Origin: Cololabis saira
Taxonomy: Eukaryota; Chordata; Actinopteri; Beloniformes; Belonidae
Assembly: GCF_033807715.1 (NCBI RefSeq)
Contig: NC_084599.1
Span: 14,296,625 to 14,360,624, forward strand
Length of the DNA: 64,000 nt
Reading direction: 5' to 3'
The notes under the pieces are model-generated. The model was not told the origin of the DNA. It worked only from the letters and a program-made list of their open reading frames with translations, and did not search any database. The translations under genes and the position numbers were made by a program. Each line of letters begins with the position of its first letter. The stretch's first letter is position 1. This document shows, in pieces, positions 12,486 through 23,680 of the stretch.

Positions 12486-13040
12486 CCTGTCCTTCAGTTT
12501 GTAGTTCACACGGAGAGAAAGCACCGTGGACAGACAGGCTGCTTGTGAAGGCGTGCCGTTATTATAGCAGCTCAGCAGCACATGAGTGGATCCTGCAGGG
12601 GGCGGGGATCACGTGACCGGGTCACCTGACACAATACAAAAAAAAACCCCAAAATAACATCAGATAAAATACAATGTATGCATGTATACAATATCCGGTT
12701 TTAACTATAAAAAATACACAAAGGGAAAAAAATGTTTAATACCAGATAAATGGGCCGTTTTAAATCAAGCAACTTTTGTATTTTTGAAAATAAAAGTTAG
12801 TTTCCTAAAATACCAAAAAGTCATAACTGAAAAAGGAAGGTCTGTATCTGCTAAAAGGGTGTTTTTCATGATCATTCTTCGTTAAAAAACGATTTAATCT
12901 TTGAAATAATATTTTTACTTTAAAATAGTATAATACCAGAGTAACTTTTGTATTTTTGAAAATAAATTCAGTGAGGAATCTTAATTTTGTTTCCTAAAAT
13001 ACCAAAAAACAATAATTGAAAAAGGAAGATTTATATCTGC

Positions 13041-13377
13041 TAGAATAGAATAGAATAGAATAGAATAGAATAGAATAGAAGACTTTATTTATCCCCCAGA
13101 GGAGAAATTCAGTCGTGCAGCAGCCAAAACACACACGCTTTATACAAAAAATTTAAAATAGAAATAACCAATAAGTGGTTAAATAATAAAAAGAGCAATA
13201 TAAAAAGTAGAAAAATAGTATGTACAAGAGAGAAAAAAATAGTAAACACCAAAAAAAAGGATAATATTTACAAAAAAATTACAAATATTTTCAAAAATAC
13301 TTGAGGTATTTGAGGTATTTACTGGTTATTGCACGTATAAAGATACAGGTTTATTGCACATGGGTGGCTACAGGCAG
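13041..13377 (-). mobile_element. LINE 3' tail with (AGAAT)n
   Basis: Begins with the pentanucleotide repeat AGAAT (13041-13080), followed by gactttatttatcccccagaggag, a common fish non-LTR element end in reverse orientation. The word gcta precedes and follows the insert when compared with the uninterrupted copy at 12848. No coding part remains. Confidence 0.45.
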
Positions 13378-13399
13378 CTAAAGGGTGTTTTTCATTATT

Positions 13400-14045
13400 C
13401 ATTCATTTCATTACTTGAGGCCGACTCCATTACATATACCTGTTTTTTGCTATTTTTTGTGATTTGCTTGCTTTTTTTAATTTTTGTATTTTATCTGTTG
13501 GTGTTTTATCTGTCATTTGTAACTCTGTGTAACTATATGTGTAGTTAACTATGTGTTGCTGCTGCCTATCTTGGCCAGGTCTCCCTTGGAAAAGAGGTTT
13601 TTGATCTCAATGGGATCTTCCTGGCTAAATAAACCGCGGTTGAATTGGTTTGACATTGGATATTGGATATTATGAATTCAACACCCATAAAACTTGTGAT
13701 ACATACCACTGATTTTGGTCAAACCACTTGTGATGTGTTCATGGTCATCTAGACTATATATCACAAAACAGTAATTATTAAAAAATCATATTATGGGCTG
13801 ATTTAATGAGGTTTAATAAAAACAATCGGTGTTATGTATCACAAGTTTTATGGGTGTTGAATTCATTAAACCACATTAAATCAGCCCATATATATGATTT
13901 TTAAATCAGCCCATATATATGCCCATATATATGATTTTTTAATAATTTAAAAAGTTGTATGGGTGTTGAATTCATAATATCCAATATCCAATATCAAACC
14001 AATTCAACAGCGGTGCTAAATAAAGGTTAAATAAATTAAAAAATA
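13400..14045 (+). mobile_element. Second LINE 3' tail, interrupted by a fold-back element
   Basis: Sequence ccaggtctcccttggaaaag ... ctcaatgggatcttcctgg followed by taaataaagg repeats is a frequent 3' end of fish non-LTR retrotransposons. The tail is split at 13633-14014 by an inverted-repeat element. No reverse-transcriptase coding remains. Confidence 0.45.
13633..14014. mobile_element. Fold-back / inverted-repeat MITE
   Basis: 382-bp element with TIRs starting ACCGCGGTTGAATTGG (left) and ending CCAATTCAACAGCGGT (right); similarity between arms runs about 60 bp through ggatattggatattatgaat and caacaccca. Flanked by gctaaataa at 13624-13632 and 14015-14023, a 9-bp direct repeat. The superfamily is uncertain: 9 bp fits Mutator-like elements, while hAT elements make 8 bp. 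Non-coding. Confidence 0.6.
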
Positions 14046-14162
14046 ATATATTTTTCTTTAAAAAAAACGATGTAATCTTTGAAATAATATTTTACGCTTT
14101 TTTCATACGTATTACTGATAGAACTCCACTTCCCGTCGTGCTTTGCGAGTACATCAACAAAC

Positions 14163-14189
14163 ATGGCTGTCCGGCTGGACGTGATGTGA
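14163..14189 (+). other. Possible short upstream ORF before plpp6
   Basis: ATG with a strong context (A at -3, G at +4) opens an 8-codon frame (MAVRLDVM, then TGA) 123 bases before the plpp6 start. It matters only if transcription begins upstream of it, which the sequence cannot tell. Confidence 0.25.
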
Positions 14190-14312
14190 ATTGCCAAACC
14201 TGCACCTGCTAAAGTAAAGCTCCAGCAGCTCCTCAGCCCTGCAGATACTGACCACTGCGGTGCCGCCGCACAGCAGCAGAGCCTGCTCCTCATCCGTGGA
14301 TGAACAGACAAC

Positions 14313-17224
14313 ATGCCTTCTCCTAAAAGCAGAAGCCCGGGCCGCAGCGGGGGCAGCCCGGCGCCGGGCAGCCCGGGGCCCGGCGGCTCCTACGAGTTCA
14401 TGTCGCTGACCAAGCCGCTCCGCCGGCAGGGCTCCGACCCGGCCGCGGCCCGCCTGCGGGCCTCCGAGAGCCCCAGCCGCCGCCGGGGCTCCGGCTCCTC
14501 CACGGGCTCAGGGAGCGGCCCGCCCGAGGAGGACGGGATCCGGCTGAACCCGTCCCTGGGCCGGGTGGCTCTCAGCTCGCTGCTGGCTGTGGACCTGATG
14601 ATGTCCCGGAGACTGGCCGTGTGCGCCTGCGAGGACTCGGCCTGGGGCAGCATGCGGCCGCTCACCAAGCTGCTGGAGGTGTCGGGACACGGCATCCCCT
14701 GGCTGGCCGGGGCCGCGTACTGCCTGTACCAGAGCGACAGCGCCGCGGGCCAGGAGGTGCTGCTCAACCTGCTGCTGGGTAAACACTGCTGCCTTTATAG
14801 TTCTAATGTAGGACCAGTACTGGAGATGAGGGGGGGTGGTGGCATCCCCCCTGAAATAAAAACGGTCAAAATCATCCCCCCTTTCCATCCCTTATGTCAT
14901 TTCATCAATGAATGTGGTTTTACTGCTATTTCAACATTTAGAGTCATCACCAGAAAAATAACACCAGAAAAATAACTTATTTGACAATTTTCACCTGTTT
15001 CAAGTACATTTTCACTTGAAATAAGTAGGAAAATCTGCCAGTGGGAACAGATTTATCTTCTTATTACAAGCAAAAAAACTCTTGTTCCACTGGCAGATTT
15101 TTCTACTTATTTCAAGTGAAAATCTACTTGAAACAGGTGCAAATTGTTGTTTTTTCCAGTGATGAGTCTTGTTTTAAGTGTAATGAGATTTTTTTTTTAC
15201 TAAAATGAGACATTTGGACTAGAAATAAGACAAATATTCTTGTTAAGATTGTGAGTTTTTGCAGTGATCCATTTTACTTATCCTGTGAAGGACAGACATA
15301 TTGATAAGTTCAGAAAACTGTTTTTTATTTTTGTGTTTTGATGTATTTGATATAAGCCCAGTGGATATTTAAAGCTTACAGAAGGCTGCATTTAACTGCT
15401 GCTATGTCATTCCTGCAGTATTTCTGCAGGTGTTTTGGTCACTGCTATTATTTGTAATATATTATATTATTTGTAATCAGCACAAATTATCTGTCCCCAT
15501 ATGATAAAATCCACCATCCCCCCTGATTTTATTTTACAACTGTGTACCACAGAGCATTAGAGCCAAACTAAGACAAAAAAAAAATGGAAATTACGAAAAT
15601 AAAGTTGTAGAATTACCAGATTAAAGCCATAATGTTGTGAGAATAAAGTCGTAATATTACGGAATAAAGTCGTAATATATAATATAATATATAAATATAA
15701 CTTCACAAGATATTCCTCATTTTAACACAGGGAGAAGATGCTCTTCCTGTTAGAGTTCTCATAAATTACCACTTTATTCTCGTAATATTACGACTTTATT
15801 CTCCTAAATTACCACTTTATTCTTGTAATATTCCGACTTTATTCTCGTAATGTTACGACTTTATTCTCGTAATGTTACGACTGTATTCTCGCAATGTTAC
15901 GACTTTATTCTATTACGACTTTATTTTCGCAACATTATGACTTTATTCACGTAATTTTACGACTTTATTCTCATTATATTATGACTTTATTCTCGTAATT
16001 TCATTTTTTTTTTTGTCTTAGTTTGGCCCTGATACTCATCTACTCATCTACTCATTAGTACTCGTCGTACTAATGGGCATGGAAACGCAAAAAGCAAATG
16101 TCCTCCTCACAAGTCCCGCTTTATCAGTTTAATTTGTTAGGATTTTAGGCAAGGCAAGTTTATTTTTTTCTTTATTTATAGCACAATTCAACACAAGGTA
16201 ATTCAAAGTGCTTTACATCAACATTAAAAGCGGCAAGACACAATTAAACAGTAAATAACAAATAAATTTATGAGAAAAGAAGGTAAAATAATAAAAAGCA
16301 CAAGTTGCTGAAAACTAAGGGCAGTAGAGTAGAGCAGGTACACATATCATTCGCGGTTTTCAGAAAGTATTTAATTTAAGAGTATGTTTAAATACTAAAT
16401 AAATTAAATAGAATGATAAAAAAAGAGGTATAATAATACAAAGCACAAGTTGTTAAAAATAAGGGCAGTTGAGTACAGCATTTTCTCTATTTCAGGGTCA
16501 CCTCCTGTTCAGGAGTTTAGCTTTTGTGCACATGTTTTTTTCATCTAGGCGGTTATATGCAGTAAGCATGCAGACAGGAAACTTCACTGTCTCCAGCTCT
16601 TCCTGTTGTACATTAGTCACAAATGAGCGCCTGGCGTTGAGCTGGGAAGACCTGAGGTTCTCAGTGACATTTTTGTGGTTTTATATAAATCCTCAGCGCT
16701 TAACAAACAAATTGACAGATTTTCATGGTCAGTGTACTTGTTTATGTTGAGCCCAAGTGATCATGTGTCACATGTTCTGCTTTCCTGTGCTTACATACAT
16801 GGTTACATACCTTCATCTGCTACAACCCTTTCTTTTTTCCCTTTCATCACACGCAGGACTCCTGCTGGACCTCATCCTGGTCGGTGTCGTTAAGGCAGTG
16901 GTGCGTCGACGTCGGCCAGCGCATAATCGAATGGACATGTTTGCCACTTTTTCTGTGGACCGCTACTCCTTCCCATCCGGCCACGCCACGCGTGCCGCCA
17001 TGTGTGGGCGCTTCCTGCTGGCTCATCTAGTGCTGGCCACGCCGCTGAGGGTCCTGGTCCTGCTGTGGGTGGGCCTGGTGGGGCTCAGCCGGGTGCTGAT
17101 GGGCCGGCACAACGTCACCGACGTGCTGTTTGGGTTCTGGATGGGCTACTGCCAGTACAACCTTATAGAGATGCTGTGGCTCTCTCCTCAAACCTTACAG
17201 GGATTGATGGGACAATTAGTTTAA
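14313..17224 (+). CDS. plpp6: Phospholipid phosphatase 6 (polyisoprenoid diphosphate phosphatase), 2 exons
   Basis: PAP2-superfamily integral membrane phosphatase; the family member PLPP6/PPAPDC2 dephosphorylates presqualene and other polyisoprenoid diphosphates at the ER/nuclear envelope. Exons 14313-14778 and 16857-17224 join in phase (donor ctgg|gtaaac, acceptor acgcag|gact) to 277 residues. The Ser/Pro/Gly-rich N-terminus includes [15 protein letters not shown]; hydrophobic segments follow. The three phosphatase motifs are intact: KAVVRRRRP (168-176), PSGH (195-198) and [12 protein letters not shown] (233-244, nucleophile-supporting His240). [12 protein letters not shown] text (VSGHGIPWL) before the intron matches PLPP6 rather than PLPP7. 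Exon 1 is very GC-rich, consistent with a CpG-island start. Divergent from prdx6. As far as I recall, the mammalian gene is intronless, so the 2.1-kb intron here is notable. Confidence 0.9.
14930..15267. mobile_element. Fold-back MITE in plpp6 intron
   Basis: Arms of about 70 bp (cacctgtttcaagta ... ttgaaataagtag ... aaatctgccagtggaaca) lie in opposite orientation around 15050-15090. To the right the element continues through aagacaaatattcttgtta and ends gtttttgcagtga, a common fish hAT-type MITE end. The left end is truncated. Non-coding. Confidence 0.5.
15558..16032. mobile_element. Inverted-repeat MITE with GAATAAAGTCGTAAT repeats
   Basis: Ends read agccaaactaagac plus an A-run (left) and a T-run plus gtcttagtttggc (right). 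The interior is made of variants of 'attacgagaataaagtcgtaa' in one orientation on the left half and the other on the right, so most of the element can form a long hairpin. No coding capacity; no clear target duplication found. Confidence 0.6.
16145..16480. repeat. Interspersed retro-element tail family
   Basis: Starts aggcaaggcaagtttatttt and contains aattcaaagtgctttacatc, a widespread fish short repeat. A related start (ggcaaagcaagtttattta ... gtgctttaca) occurs at 30568-30640. Lies in the plpp6 intron; no coding part. Confidence 0.4.
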
Positions 17225-20200
17225 TGCTAGGGACCATGAAAAGAGGAGAAGGAGTCGTTTCTATCTTCAGTGTAAGAGCACCTGCATATGCGTTTGACTT
17301 TCAGGCAACAGAAACACAAGAAAAAGAGAAATAAGAGACATCACCTTCACAGTTTACCCCCTCTGTTTCCTGACACACTAGTTTAACTCCTACCCTCCTG
17401 CTTGGGTCGTTACCGGCCACTACAATGCAATAATCAGCCATAACATTAAAACACTTTGCTAATATTGGGTGAATCTCCTTCGTGCCACAAAAACAGGCCT
17501 GACCAGTTACATGTTCAGACCCGTTTAGGATCTTAATCAGAAAGGTGAATCAACAGAAACATTTGGACTGGGCCGAGGCTTTCTCAATATACTTGTATCC
17601 TTTTTTCTTTTTTCTTTTTTTATGTTTCCTCGAGCCGGTCCTGAGCACTTTTTTGTGTCTCAGGACCGGGTTTGGGTGGCGGGTGGCCTATTCTTAATAG
17701 GAGCAGACCAGCGTCATTCACTTCATCCGCAAGGGGTTTTCATGTTGTGGCTGAAGAGTTTATGAAAAGGTTTTACACACTTGATCACTTTACATCCTGA
17801 AGCTGTTTCACTAACACCTGCTGCTGCACTGTGACGTTTCCTCCAGCTGTTCAGTATGTAGGACACGCCCTTCTTTAACCCACAACCATGCTACTAATGA
17901 CAAGTGAACATATTAATCCGATCAAACACTGTAATCTGATCCAACACTGCCTAATTTTACATCACAGGGAATATTTCATATTATTATGAATCAATGGGAA
18001 TGTTTGATTTTGCAAAATTAAATGATTAGGATTGATTTTAAAGGTTTAATGCAGATTAAAGGTCAATGAATGATCAATAGTTCCAATCCTCATCCTAATT
18101 AGTTCTGCTTATAAGACGTGCTGCTCAAACATCAGAGTATTCAGGAGCAGCTGCAGTTAACCGACATCCAAGTGGGATTTGAATTCCTGCTTCAGACAAC
18201 GTGCATAAAACAAGAAGGGCCTTAATTTTATTCCCGTACTTTGAGCCACATTCCCTTATTTGGAAGAGATTCACATCAGTTGTCTTCCTTAATCCTGCCA
18301 AGACACTTTCAAGATGTCATGTAGATGTGTTATTTATGGGTAATCTACCATAACCTCATCTTTGATGACTGATGAACTCTTACAGGTTTTATACATTAAT
18401 CCACATTATCTTCATGCACTCCTTTTATAAATCTACAAATCCAAAATAAAATGAATATACGTTATCATATCAGTTAGGTGTAAATGCTTTAGCTTTGGAT
18501 TCTTATCACCGAATTACTATAAACTCATTAAATATTATACAACAACACAAGGATTTATACAAAAAGATTAAAAGTCTACTGTTTAAACGTGACTGAAGAC
18601 ACCGTCCTCTCTGACGCAAGGAGGCTGTGGAGACAGTTTCATGTTATGAAGGGGACAGAATGGCATTAGTCTTTTTTCCTAATAGCTACAGAAAGTCTGG
18701 TCTTCGTGACAAGAAAAGCCCCAATACTCGAGTAAATGGAGGCCACACAGATGTGTCCCAAAGCAGATACGGCAATACAAGCCTGAAACGTTAAGGAGGG
18801 ATTTTCCTTAGCAGTTATGTTTTCCTTGTAGCATTCATTTTAAAACAGTAAACATCTGCATGTGTAACTGTTTCAGGTCTGTTGCCAATTTCATCCCTTC
18901 ATCAGCAGTTACATGGAACGTCATCATCAGTGGGAATGGCGTATGTTAGATTGAACAAGTATTGATTCAAACTGTAAATTTACTTCTTACCTGTTTTGGT
19001 AATCTGAGCAGAAGATGAAAAAAAAGATAACAGGAGTCACAAATTCTTTTTTTTAATATTTGGACCTCTGTAAATGTAGATGTTGCATGAATAAATGTTT
19101 CCGGTCGTTTTTACTTGATGTTCAATGTTAAACCAAAAGAAAAAACATGAAGGAGTTTGATGATACGCTTTGGTTTAAATGAACACTATTTGCATCGCTT
19201 TTCTCCAACTGCTTTTTAGTACAAATCTAATATATATCAGGAGCAAATACTGAGATCCAGTTTCAAACAGCTCACATTAGTCCAACATTTACGGAGGATC
19301 CACTGTGATTAAAGCACGTTTGTCTCCCTTTGACGTATATAAAGACGCACTGAGGCGCGCTCAAATCTTGAGCGTAAGAAGTACATGTAAATACTAACCA
19401 AGACCATTTTTATCGCTGGAACTGAAAACAAGAACCAGGATCTAACAAATATCAGTGAAGGAAAATCTGTATTTGAATTTGTACTTAAAGTCTTGCTTCA
19501 TTCCAAAGCTGTGAAATGATGCGTATCCTACAGATGCAGACACCCCCCCCTGTTGAGGGCGTTTGGCTGAGGGTGGGTATAACCCCCATACATCTGTGCA
19601 GAAGTACAAAAAAAATGTTTTAAATCCAGTTATGTGAAATTGACTTCAGTGTATGCGACATAGTTTCACTCTGTGCTTTAAGTTCATACTGATTTTCAGT
19701 CCAAGAACCTCAAAGGGAATAATGACGAAGGGATTATGGCTAACTGGCAGATGTTGAAATTGGACAAATCTTGAGCAATGATGAAGTGACATTTTAACGT
19801 TATAAACTGTTCTACAAACTCTTGTTGCATCCAAGACCCTGGAGGTCACCTACCCTTGCAGCACGTATGTTTGGGTGTGCATACATCTGAGCGACTTTGA
19901 CCAACTAACTTCTTTTGGCTGTGAAGGGGCTTTAAATGTGTGTATTATTTAACATGGATGTGCAGTTTGACGTGTGTTTGACGTTAGCAGCGCGCGGGAG
20001 CCTGACGGCTGTCATGAATGTCATTAACTATTTTGTGTCCTTACAACTACCGATTCCTTCTCATTTTTATCAAATTGAGATTTTTAGGAAATATTGTTGC
20101 CTCTTTACAATTTTCAGTGAAACCATAATCCTCGTCTGTGCACTTGAAGCCAGATAGAAATCTGAGCTTTGTCGTGTTATCAGGTTAATGACAGAAAAGT

Positions 20201-21298
20201 ATGATAGACCATTGGTCCTTAAGGGTGGACTACACATGCAAGAGAGTTAATACTTGAAGAAGTTGTGCGACAGCTTTGCAACTTCAAACAGAAACTTTAG
20301 CATCGTTATAGAGAGTTAATTCACAGGTGCATCATAAGTGGATTGTCTCCATTTTTCCATTAATGGGGTTTTTGGAGTTGTATTTTCCTTTCCTTGATAT
20401 CAAAGTTGTTTTCCGTTTTTGTAGTTTTTCACTTTAACTTCACATTCTACTTCACTCTCTGGGAGAGTTTTGGCTCTGATCCCCGTCTCGGGGCTTATGT
20501 GAGTTGGTTTGAACCAGATTCAGATATAATAAGCCCAATTTGTTGAGCCAGCTGTTGGGTTGACCCGTGTCAATGTCGCCCCTGCAATAACTGCCCCCTG
20601 GTCTGCTCGGTGAGGGGGCAGCGTCCCGGCTCTTCATTTCATCACCATGTCAGAATATGCTGGATCGTGAATTTTGTGACCAAATGAGCGTTTTACAGTT
20701 TACACCACAGTTGTTTTACGTGTGGAAAACGTTGAAGAGACTTTGCACACTACATATCACTTGTTTACTTACAGGTTGATAAATTCTTCCATCAGTCAAA
20801 TGTCTACTCAGCTATTAAAGACTTGTCGTCACATCTGCTCTTGCACGTTGTTAAATACAGAAACCAGCGTTGGTGTCTTTCACCACACAGCTTTGCCTGC
20901 TACTGTGAGTTACTTATAAAGACTTTATTCATGATATCTTAATAATTTATATAGGGTACCACTTGTTATGTGGTTGTGCTGTGTCGTATAAATGGATTTG
21001 ATGAATATTCTCTCAGTTTTGATTGTAATGATTTCTAATTAAACTGGGAACAAATCTGAAATGGCCTCGTGTCATAATGTCTCCATAATTACTGGGCAAA
21101 CAGTTTCACCTCAACTGCAACACGTGTATGTATAAGGTGTACTTCATGCTTGTTGGCAGTTTAAAGTGCTTAAAACATTTTCAGAAATGTGGATAGAATG
21201 AATTAAAACATGACAACTGCATTAGAAATTAAGATAAACAACTGATTGAGCAACAACAATTAAAAAAGACAAATAAAGTTAAGCAGAGAGAAACCTTG
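17225..21298 (+). other. plpp6 3'UTR and downstream intergenic DNA
   Basis: About 4 kb without a supported coding frame. AATAAA words at about 19090 and 21272 are candidate polyadenylation signals for plpp6, but the UTR end cannot be fixed. AT-rich, mostly unique-looking sequence; short open stretches (19646-19849 minus, 19936-20157 plus) have no domains. Confidence 0.4.
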
Positions 21299-21474
21299 GT
21301 TCTGTTTCATTCCTTCCAGACTGCCAGTGGCAGTAAACAGAGTGGATATGTCTCCTCGCGCTCCGCGCAGGTCGAGATTTAATAACAACAGTGTCACGTG
21401 AGTGACGTGTAGGCTACCTGTGCGTCTATAAATACCGCCCGGTAGACTACATCCGGCCTCTTGAATCTTCTCGC
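21299..21474. repeat. DIRS left inverted terminal repeat
   Basis: After a unique tip of about 20 bp (gttctgtttcattccttcca) it runs gactgccagtggcagtaaac through ataaataccgcccggtag to cggcctc and cttctcgc. This part matches the right repeat in inverted orientation, identically by eye over about 140 bp. 'tctataaata' within it is TATA-like and could serve the element promoter. Confidence 0.85.
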
Positions 21475-21904
21475 TGTTAACCTGACGTACATCGCTGGTT
21501 AATCGCTCCGTAGATCCGTGTTTCGGATCTATATTTTCTGCAGGTTCGGGGAGGTAAGCTCAACTCTGGTTGGTGGTGTTTGACAGCCTGCCTGTGACTC
21601 TTGGTCGGAGCGCACGTTGTGCCCTCTAAGGCTGTGGCTGTCAAGCCATCTTACCTCTCCCTTTCTCCATCGGGAGGATCCGAGCGCCCGTGTGTCGGGC
21701 TGGCTCGCTCCCCAGCCACACAAACGGTCTTGAATTGTTTGTGCTGAGCTGATTCCTCCACATGCTAGATGTCCCAGCCGCGTTCAGTGGTCCGCCCACT
21801 GCTCTCGTCTGTTGGTTCCTAGCCTGGCTTGGTGAGTATTTTTTACTTAAGCTTTAAAAAAAAAATATATATATATATATATATAAATTTTAAAAATATA
21901 TATA

Positions 21905-21946
<42 letters not shown>

Positions 21947-22117
21947 AGGTTCCGGACGCGTTCTGTGGCGGCCACAGTTCTCGCTTGGATTGCCTGGCTC
22001 CACACTGAATTGTTTGGATTAAGAACAGTGGTGTGAGGAGTCTGTTAGATGTTCTGATCGAGTCTCGGTTCTCGCCCAGATTTCCTAACTTGACCCTTTT
22101 ATTTTTTGGAGGAAGCG
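21475..22117 (+). other. DIRS 5' leader
   Basis: Untranslated leader between the left ITR and Gag. It contains an AT-dinucleotide and A-run tract at about 21851-21937, probably a microsatellite expansion. No coding frame with element homology. Confidence 0.6.
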
Positions 22118-23680
22118 ATGATGGCTTGTACATCATGTGGCACTCTACTGTTGGTAGAGGATGGCCATGTATTGTGCCCCCAGTGTCTGGGGGTGGGGCA
22201 CCTGAGGGAGGCCCTGTCTGACCCCTGCATCAACTGCAGCATTTTGCCGCTCTCGGTGAGAGAGGACCGGCTGCGTCAGGTGGAAGGCCTCCTCTTTAGG
22301 AGCGACCTCCCACCCTCTGGGCCCGCTCATGTCAGTGCAGGTTCCCGCAAAAAGCACCGGGACAAGCGCAGAGCGGGGCCCCATGACGAGCGCAGTGGCC
22401 CTACGCAGAAGAAGGCGAAGGATGCTCCCTCACGCAGTGAGATGGAGGATTTACGGGCTGAACTGGAGCAGCTTAAGGCCTTAGTGAGGGAGCGGGCTCT
22501 GCCCTCCCCACCTCTGGCGGTCCCCTGGGAGTCAGATTGTGGAGACGATGCTATGTCTACCAGGGCTTCAAACTCCATGTTTCAAGGCCGTGACAGTGTG
22601 TTTAGCTCTGGCGAGTATCCCTCCCCTGAGCTGCCGTGTCTGGTGGTTGACCCAGCTAGCATACAGGCAGAGGCTGGCTCGGAGACATCCCTCAGGAGCT
22701 CTGGGAGCACTGAGCTGGGAGAGGGCCCCTGCCCTTTGCAGGCAACACTACGTGCGGCCCTGGCTAAGGTCGGGCTGGATGATGCGCCCGCTGCCCAACC
22801 GGCTAGCAACCCATTCTTTCGCCGGAGTCCTGTAGCCCCGCCCTTTGATGTCCCGCCCTCGCCTGCTTTTTTGCAGGAGCTGCGGCGCTGCTGGGCAGAT
22901 CCAAAGGCGTTTGCCTACCATGGCAAGGATGCGAGGACTTTGGCCTCCATGCGCCAGGCGGAGCAACATGGCCTGGTTCACATGCCTCCCGTGGACCCGT
23001 GTATCGCCTCACTGGTCCTTTCACCAGATGAGGCGCTCAAAGATAAGGCCCGCTGTCCTAGGCCTCAGTGCCGGGTAACGGATAGCCTTCTCTCGACGGC
23101 TTATGATGCAGCAGGCCGCATGGCTCGCATTGGAAACTCCCTCTCCGTGCTCCTCCTCGCCCAGTCCCAGATGTTGCAGTCGGAGCATGAGGGCGGGGAG
23201 TTGGGTGACACTAACGACGCTGCGCTCCAAGCCTTCGGGCTGATGACCAGAGAGCTTGGCCGCCTGATGTCCACCCTGGTGGTGACGCGGCGTCAGGTGT
23301 GGCTGGCGCAGGCACCCATGTCTGATGATTGCAGGCAGACGCTACGGAAGCTTCCGGTAGTGCCGGGCCAATTGTTTGGGCCAGAGGCAGAACAGGCGTT
23401 GGAGCGCAGGAAGCAGTCGGGTCAGGCATCAGAGGCCTGGGGTCGTCGGAGTGCGAGCATGGGACCCCCAGCTCAGCACTCCAGGAGACGGGGCGCACAA
23501 GACCTGCGCCGCTCACATCCCCCGAGCCCCCCTCCGCAGCCCTGGCAGCACAGCCGGGTTGCTGGGGGTGGTGGGCGTCAGCCCAGGGGCGCACACCCTC
23601 CACCTCGCCGGTCTCAGCGGGTGCAGGGGCAACACCAGCGTCCCCCCAAACCCCCAAATAATCCTCGAGGCACTCTATGA
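22118..23680 (+). CDS. gag: DIRS Gag-like protein with N-terminal zinc-binding motif
   Basis: 520-codon frame from the first ATG (22118); the frame is also open a few codons upstream without ATG. The N-terminus has CTSC ... CPQC ... H and DPCINC, a plausible zinc-ribbon-like cluster at residues about 4-42. A basic stretch (KKHRDKRR ... KKAKD) follows, then a short coiled-coil-like segment (EMEDLRAELEQLKALV), a central conserved-looking region, and an arginine/proline-rich C-terminus suitable for nucleic-acid binding. It ends with TGA at 23678-23680. The last 305 bases overlap the RT frame (+1 relative). Role inferred from position; Gag proteins of DIRS elements package element RNA. Confidence 0.75.
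   Translation: MMACTSCGTLLLVEDGHVLCPQCLGVGHLREALSDPCINCSILPLSVREDRLRQVEGLLFRSDLPPSGPAHVSAGSRKKHRDKRRAGPHDERSGPTQKKAKDAPSRSEMEDLRAELEQLKALVRERALPSPPLAVPWESDCGDDAMSTRASNSMFQGRDSVFSSGEYPSPELPCLVVDPASIQAEAGSETSLRSSGSTELGEGPCPLQATLRAALAKVGLDDAPAAQPASNPFFRRSPVAPPFDVPPSPAFLQELRRCWADPKAFAYHGKDARTLASMRQAEQHGLVHMPPVDPCIASLVLSPDEALKDKARCPRPQCRVTDSLLSTAYDAAGRMARIGNSLSVLLLAQSQMLQSEHEGGELGDTNDAALQAFGLMTRELGRLMSTLVVTRRQVWLAQAPMSDDCRQTLRKLPVVPGQLFGPEAEQALERRKQSGQASEAWGRRSASMGPPAQHSRRRGAQDLRRSHPPSPPPQPWQHSRVAGGGGRQPRGAHPPPRRSQRVQGQHQRPPKPPNNPRGTL

Larger units (their letters stand above)
12730..14100. repeat. Local tandem duplication, second copy split by insertions
   Basis: A segment at about 12730-12925 (caacttttgtatttttgaa ... 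cgatttaatctttgaaataa) recurs starting at about 12945. In the second copy the sequence is interrupted at 'atatctgcta' (13041), resumes at 'ctaaagggtgtttttcat' (about 13378), is interrupted again near 13400, and resumes at 'aacgatgtaatctttgaaata' (about 14065). The first copy therefore serves as the empty site for the insertions in the second. Confidence 0.6.

Noticed and set aside
12390..12581. N-terminally extended prdx6 starting 32 codons upstream
   Set aside because: The family starts at MPG; the extension has no similarity to known Prdx6 N-termini.
14390..14888. Minus-strand open frames over plpp6 exon 1
   Set aside because: Frame openness follows from high GC content; the plus frame has the conserved protein.
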